Source: Streptomyces capitiformicae (GTDB taxonomy: Bacteria; Actinomycetota; Actinomycetes; Streptomycetales; Streptomycetaceae). Taken from it: a stretch of 64,000 nt of DNA. Of this stretch, positions 60,395-64,000 are shown piece by piece. Position 1 is the stretch's first letter; every line of letters begins with the position of its first letter. The stretch covers positions 1,054,001 to 1,118,000 of the forward strand of contig NZ_CP022161.1 in assembly GCF_002214185.1 (NCBI RefSeq), given 5' to 3'. The notes under the pieces are model-generated. The model worked only from the letters and a program-made list of their open reading frames with translations. It was not told the origin of the DNA and made no database searches. The position numbers and the translations under genes are program-made.

Positions 60395-61597
60395 ATGGAA
60401 ATTCTCATCCTTGCCCTAGTCATCGCCGTGGTCGTGCTCGGCGTGCTGGGCGGGCTCGTCGTAGGCAGCCGCAGGAAGAAGCCGCTGCCCCCGGCACCCC
60501 CCACCACCCCGGACATCACCGCGCCCCCGGCCGAGCCGCACGTCGGCGACGAGGCCGAGACGCCGCGCGAAGAACCGCGCAGAACGATCGAGGAGGTGGA
60601 CCTCCCGGACGCCACGGCGACGGCACCCGTCGCCGTCGAGGAGCCCCCGGCCGCCCCCGCGATCGAGATCCCCGAACCGACCGCCGGCCGTCTCGTACGG
60701 CTGCGCGCCCGGCTCTCCCGCTCGCAGAACGCGCTCGGCAAGGGGCTGCTCACGCTCCTCGCGCGCGAGCACCTCGACGACGACACCTGGGAGGAGATCG
60801 AGGACACCCTCCTCACCGCCGACGTCGGCGTCCAGCCCACCCAGGAGCTGGTCGAACAGCTGCGCGCGCGGGTGAAGGTGCTCGGCACCCGTACCCCGGC
60901 GGAGCTGCGCGGGCTGCTGCGCGAGGAGCTGCTCAAGATCCTCGTCCCCGAGTTCGACCGCGCGGTCAAGACCGACTCGCCGCTCGACACCCCGGGCATC
61001 GTGATGGTCGTCGGCGTCAACGGCACCGGCAAGACCACCACCACCGGCAAGCTCGCCCGTGTCCTCGTCGCCGACGGCAAGAACGTCGTGCTCGGAGCCG
61101 CCGACACCTTCCGGGCCGCCGCCGCCGACCAGCTGCAGACCTGGGGCGAGCGGGTCGGCGCCCGTACGGTGCGCGGTCCCGAGGGCGGCGACCCGGCGTC
61201 CATCGCCTTCGACGCGGTCAAGGAGGGCATCGAGGAGGGCGCCGACGTCGTCCTCATCGACACCGCCGGCCGGCTGCACACCAAGACCGGCCTCATGGAC
61301 GAGCTCGGCAAGGTCAAGCGTGTGGTGGAGAAGCATGCGCCGCTGGACGAGATCCTGCTCGTCCTCGACGCCACCACCGGTCAGAACGGGCTCGTGCAGG
61401 CCCGCGTCTTCGCCGAGGTCGTGGACATCACCGGCATCGTGCTGACCAAGCTGGACGGCACCGCCAAGGGTGGCATCGTCATCGCCGTACAGCGTGAGCT
61501 GGGCGTGCCCGTCAAGCTCGTCGGCCTCGGAGAGGGCGCCGACGACCTGGCACCGTTCGAGCCGGAGGCGTTCGTTGACGCCCTTATCGGAGAGTAG
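60395..61597 (+). CDS. ftsY: Signal recognition particle receptor FtsY
   Basis: A 400-residue SRP-receptor GTPase that docks ribosome-nascent chains to SecYEG. Residues 2-25 form a transmembrane helix (EILILALVIAVVVLGVLGG), followed by an acidic/Pro-rich linker to about 95. The N domain holds GKGLLTLLAREHLDDD. The G domain has G1 VGVNGTGKTTTTGKLA near 206-221, DTFRAAAADQLQ, DTAGRLHTKTGL and TKLDGTAKGG. ATG 60395 is the only sensible start. A strong hairpin follows the stop. Confidence 0.97.
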   Translation: MEILILALVIAVVVLGVLGGLVVGSRRKKPLPPAPPTTPDITAPPAEPHVGDEAETPREEPRRTIEEVDLPDATATAPVAVEEPPAAPAIEIPEPTAGRLVRLRARLSRSQNALGKGLLTLLAREHLDDDTWEEIEDTLLTADVGVQPTQELVEQLRARVKVLGTRTPAELRGLLREELLKILVPEFDRAVKTDSPLDTPGIVMVVGVNGTGKTTTTGKLARVLVADGKNVVLGAADTFRAAAADQLQTWGERVGARTVRGPEGGDPASIAFDAVKEGIEEGADVVLIDTAGRLHTKTGLMDELGKVKRVVEKHAPLDEILLVLDATTGQNGLVQARVFAEVVDITGIVLTKLDGTAKGGIVIAVQRELGVPVKLVGLGEGADDLAPFEPEAFVDALIGE

Positions 61598-61627
61598 TCA
61601 CCTCCGAAATTTCGGCGGTGACCAAAG

Positions 61628-61663
61628 AAGCGCCCGCCCCCAACGTGTGGGGGACGGGCGCTT
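61628..61663 (+). terminator. Terminator after ftsY
   Basis: AAGCGCCCG-CCCCCA (61628-61642) pairs with TGGGGG-A-CGGGCGCTT (61648-61663), with a single bulged A. It lies 31 bp after the ftsY stop and 38 bp before the end of the convergent prim-pol gene, so it may serve both strands. Confidence 0.85.
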
Positions 61664-61701
61664 CGCTGTGTCCGTACGTGTGCGGGGCTTTCAGACACCG
61701 C

Positions 61702-62373
61702 CTAAGCACGCGACCGGTGCGCCACGTACGCCAGCGTTCCGAGCAGTAGCCGCGGGGCCGGCGGCTTCGTCGCCGAGTCGAGGGCCGGGGAGCGGAGCCA
61801 GCGGGCCGGGCCGAGGCCGGCGCGGTCGGAGGGCGGGGCGGTGACGTGGGTGCCGGGGCCGAGGCCCCGCAGGTCCAGGGCGGAGGGGTCGTCCCAGCCC
61901 ATGCGGTAGAGCAGCTCGGGCAGCTCGGCCGCCGCGCCCGGGGCGACGAGGAAGTGCGCGCGACCCTCGGGGGCGGCGATCACCGGGCCGAGCGGGAGGC
62001 CCATGCGCTCCAGCCGGACCAGGGCGTGCCGCCCGGCGGGCTCGGCAACCTCGATCACGTCGAAGGAACGGCCGACCGGCAGCATGATCGAGGCGCCGGG
62101 GAACTGGGCCCAGGCCTCGCTCACCTCGTCGAGCGTGGCCCCGGCGCGGACCGGGGGAGCGAAGTCGAGGGGATGTGCGCCAGGCGCGGCGCAGTGCGCC
62201 TTGCCGCATGAGCACGCGCCCGAAGCCGTCCGTGCGCCGGGGACGACGTCCCATCCCCAGAGGCCGGTGAACTCGGCCACGGCCGTGCACTCCGAGGTAC
62301 GGCCACGCCGCCGCGTACCCGAACGCATCTCCCGGATACGCATCTCCCGAATACCGCCGATCGTGAAGCCCAT
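61702..62373 (-). CDS. Bifunctional DNA primase/polymerase N-terminal-domain protein
   Basis: A 223-residue protein with the prim-pol (AEP) N-terminal domain found in actinobacterial proteins: LWGWDVVPGARTASGACSCG with the CxCG...C pattern (CSCGKAHCAAPGAHPLDF), GASIMLPVGRSFDVIEVAE, and a C-terminal GLGPGTHVTAPPSDRAGLGP region. The catalytic Asp pair of active prim-pols is not obvious beyond FDVIEV, so activity is uncertain. ATG 62373 has GGAGGGGG upstream. A small repeat encodes IREMRIREM near the start. Confidence 0.82.
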   Translation of the reverse strand: MGFTIGGIREMRIREMRSGTRRRGRTSECTAVAEFTGLWGWDVVPGARTASGACSCGKAHCAAPGAHPLDFAPPVRAGATLDEVSEAWAQFPGASIMLPVGRSFDVIEVAEPAGRHALVRLERMGLPLGPVIAAPEGRAHFLVAPGAAAELPELLYRMGWDDPSALDLRGLGPGTHVTAPPSDRAGLGPARWLRSPALDSATKPPAPRLLLGTLAYVAHRSRA

Positions 62374-62808
62374 GCCCCCTCCAACGGGTCCAGCGCGCCG
62401 GTGGTTACGCGACGGAGGCGGAATGTGACGCTGTGTTGCCACCCGAATGGCGCAGCGCAGCACACCCGGTGGTGCGGTCCGTGACGCGCGCCCCTGAGTG
62501 CGTCACTCCGCCCACTCCCGGCCGTCATGTGTCAAGTGAATCGCGTACTGACGTCCGTGAGTTCATCCGAAGGGGTGGCGAAAGGTGGCGTTTATGGAAC
62601 CGTCGTGGCTGTTCGGGTGATCGTGGGATTACTTTGAGTGCACGGGATCTGGGGACGTTCGCGCTCGTGGGTATGCCGGAGGCAAGTCGTCTTTCCGTTC
62701 GAAGGGTGGGAGCCATCGGACGTACGGCGTGGTAACCGGCATTCTGGTAGGGCTTTGCGCACACAGCGTGTAAGCGCACAGGTGGGTTTCAGGGATGGGG
62801 GCGTTCCA
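62374..62808. promoter_or_regulatory. Divergent region upstream of nsdA
   Basis: 435 bp between the prim-pol gene and nsdA. The stretch 62580-62780 is noticeably less GC-rich and probably holds the nsdA promoter(s), but no confident hexamer pair was found. GGATGGGGG at 62793-62801 precedes the GTG at 62809 at good ribosome-binding distance. No gene-like frame is present. Confidence 0.4.
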
Positions 62809-64000
62809 GTGGGCGGCAACGGCGGAAGCGGCACGAACGCTGAGAAGCGCCCGAACGAACTGTTGGGCTCGTGGTTCGTCCGCAGCGGCTGGTCCAAGGG
62901 CGAGCTCGCCCGGCAGGTGAACCGCCGGGCCCGCCAGCTCGGGGCCAACCACATCTCCACCGACACCTCCCGTGTGCGCCGCTGGCTCGACGGGGAGAAC
63001 CCACGCGAGCCGATCCCCCGGATCCTGTCCGAGTTGTTCTCCGAGCGGTTCGGTTGTGTGGTCGCCGTGGAGGACCTGGGGCTGCGCGCCGCTCACCAGT
63101 CACCGTCGGTGTCCGGCGTCGACCTGCCCTGGACGGGCCCGCAGACCGTGGCGCTGATCAGCGAGTTCTCGCGCAGCGACCTGATGCTGGCGCGGCGCGG
63201 CTTCCTCGGGAGCTCGCTGGCCCTGTCCGCGGGCCCGGCCCTCATCGAGCCGATGCAGCGCTGGCTCGTCCCCTCGCCCCTCGTCCCGCGTGCGGAACCG
63301 GAGCCGCCCGCCGCCGTCCGCCGTGGCGGACGCCTCTCCCAGCCGGAGCTGGAGCTCCTGGAGTCCACCACGGCGATGTTCCGGCAGTGGGACGCCCAGT
63401 GCGGCGGCGGTCTGCGCCGCAAGGCGGTCGTCGGCCAGCTGCACGAGGTGACCGACCTCCTCCAGGAACCCCAGCCCGAGGCCACCACCAGGCGCCTGTT
63501 CAAGGTCGCGGCGGAACTCGCCGAGCTGGCCGGCTGGATGTCGTACGACATCGGCCTCCAGCCCACCGCCCAGAAATACTTCGTCCTCGCCCTGCACGCC
63601 GCCAAGGAGGCGGGCGACAAGCCTCTCGGCTCGTACGTCCTCTCCAGCATGAGCCGGCAGATGATCCACCTCGGCCGGCCCGACGACGCGCTCGAACTGA
63701 TCCACCTCGCCCAGTACGGCAGCCGCGACTGCGCGAGCCCGCGCACCCAGTCGATGCTGTATGCGATGGAGGCCCGCGCCTACGCGAACATGGGCCAGCC
63801 CGGAAAGTGCAAACGGGCGGTCCGGATGGCCGAGGACACCTTCACCGACGCCGAGGAATGGGACGACCCGGATCCCGACTGGATCCGATTCTTCAACGAG
63901 GCCGAACTGCACGGCGAGAACTCCCACTCCTACCGCGATCTCGCCTATGTCGCCGGCCGCAGCCCCACCTACGCCTCCCTGGCCGAGCCTGTGATGCGCC
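62809..64000 (+). CDS. nsdA: Regulator NsdA, 3' end outside the window
   Basis: The first 397 residues of a larger protein. It opens with GTG 62809 (GGNGGSGTNAEKRPNELLGS), then a helical region WSKGELARQVNRRARQLGAN and SRVRRWLDGENPREPIPRIL, resembling a divergent helix-turn-helix module, followed by TPR-like helical repeats (LFKVAAELAELAGWMSYDIG, AQKYFVLALHAAKEAGDKPL, SMLYAMEARAYANMG). In S. coelicolor NsdA represses sporulation and antibiotic production; the gene's position after ftsY also matches. The frame runs off the end of the window. The ATG at 62795 is in another frame and is not the start. Confidence 0.92.
   Translation, partial: MGGNGGSGTNAEKRPNELLGSWFVRSGWSKGELARQVNRRARQLGANHISTDTSRVRRWLDGENPREPIPRILSELFSERFGCVVAVEDLGLRAAHQSPSVSGVDLPWTGPQTVALISEFSRSDLMLARRGFLGSSLALSAGPALIEPMQRWLVPSPLVPRAEPEPPAAVRRGGRLSQPELELLESTTAMFRQWDAQCGGGLRRKAVVGQLHEVTDLLQEPQPEATTRRLFKVAAELAELAGWMSYDIGLQPTAQKYFVLALHAAKEAGDKPLGSYVLSSMSRQMIHLGRPDDALELIHLAQYGSRDCASPRTQSMLYAMEARAYANMGQPGKCKRAVRMAEDTFTDAEEWDDPDPDWIRFFNEAELHGENSHSYRDLAYVAGRSPTYASLAEPVMR

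Overview
This is chromosomal DNA of a Streptomyces. GC is very high, with strong third-position GC bias and many GTG/TTG starts. It carries a sprT-type trypsin, two conservons (cvn), ndgR, histone-tailed hupS, nsdA, and the order gltX - Gln/Glu tRNAs - ndgR/leuCD - hupS - gpsA-ddlA - thiLD - rpmB - recG - rsmD-coaD - rpmF-rnc-mutM - smc - ftsY - nsdA. From memory this matches the core of the S. coelicolor chromosome around SCO5535-SCO5582; no database was searched.

Layout. 0-5 kb is an accessory patch: trypsin, lipoprotein, DUF397 relic, APH-like kinase, YdeI, GNAT and YceI proteins. 5-6.8 kb holds accB-accE, the carboxyltransferase and epsilon subunits of an acyl-CoA carboxylase. 7-17.6 kb holds two tandem minus-strand conservons, each encoding a sensor-kinase-like CvnA, roadblock CvnB, DUF742 CvnC and small GTPase CvnD. 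18-23 kb has a small gene, a FAH hydrolase overlapping gltX, a RelE-like orphan, a HAD hydrolase and five tRNAs (Gln-Glu-Glu-Gln-Glu). 23-27 kb holds MerR and DUF4188 genes, then ndgR divergent from leuCD. 27-36 kb holds hupS, an F420-pathway guanylyltransferase, plsC-gpsA, ddlA, DUF3515, an Lrp-type RAM protein, thiL-thiD and a wrecked SARP regulator. 36-47 kb holds rpmB, a DAK2 protein, an HSP90-like/TPR-like pair and recG. 47-52.4 kb is a dense run from rsmD to mutM. 52.4-64 kb holds an HxlR regulator, a MITE-like element, a CAP protein, acylphosphatase, smc, a luciferase-like oxidoreductase, ftsY, a prim-pol protein and the start of nsdA.

The most unusual feature is a full-length intein (336 aa, LAGLIDADG endonuclease) inside the Walker A motif of RecG. 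It starts with Ala and carries the Trp-Cys-Thr signature of class 3 inteins, so RecG is inactive until the intein is spliced out. Other notable items are a GC-rich intergenic repeat that has entered the smc hinge in frame, a TnpB-less IS200/IS605 right end that looks like an omegaRNA 3' end, a CTAG-flanked MITE-like element whose target supplies a stop codon, a pseudogene fusing a SARP regulator to a flavin-monooxygenase tail, and several dispersed palindromic repeats. I saw no CRISPR array, intact transposase, rRNA or secondary-metabolite cluster.
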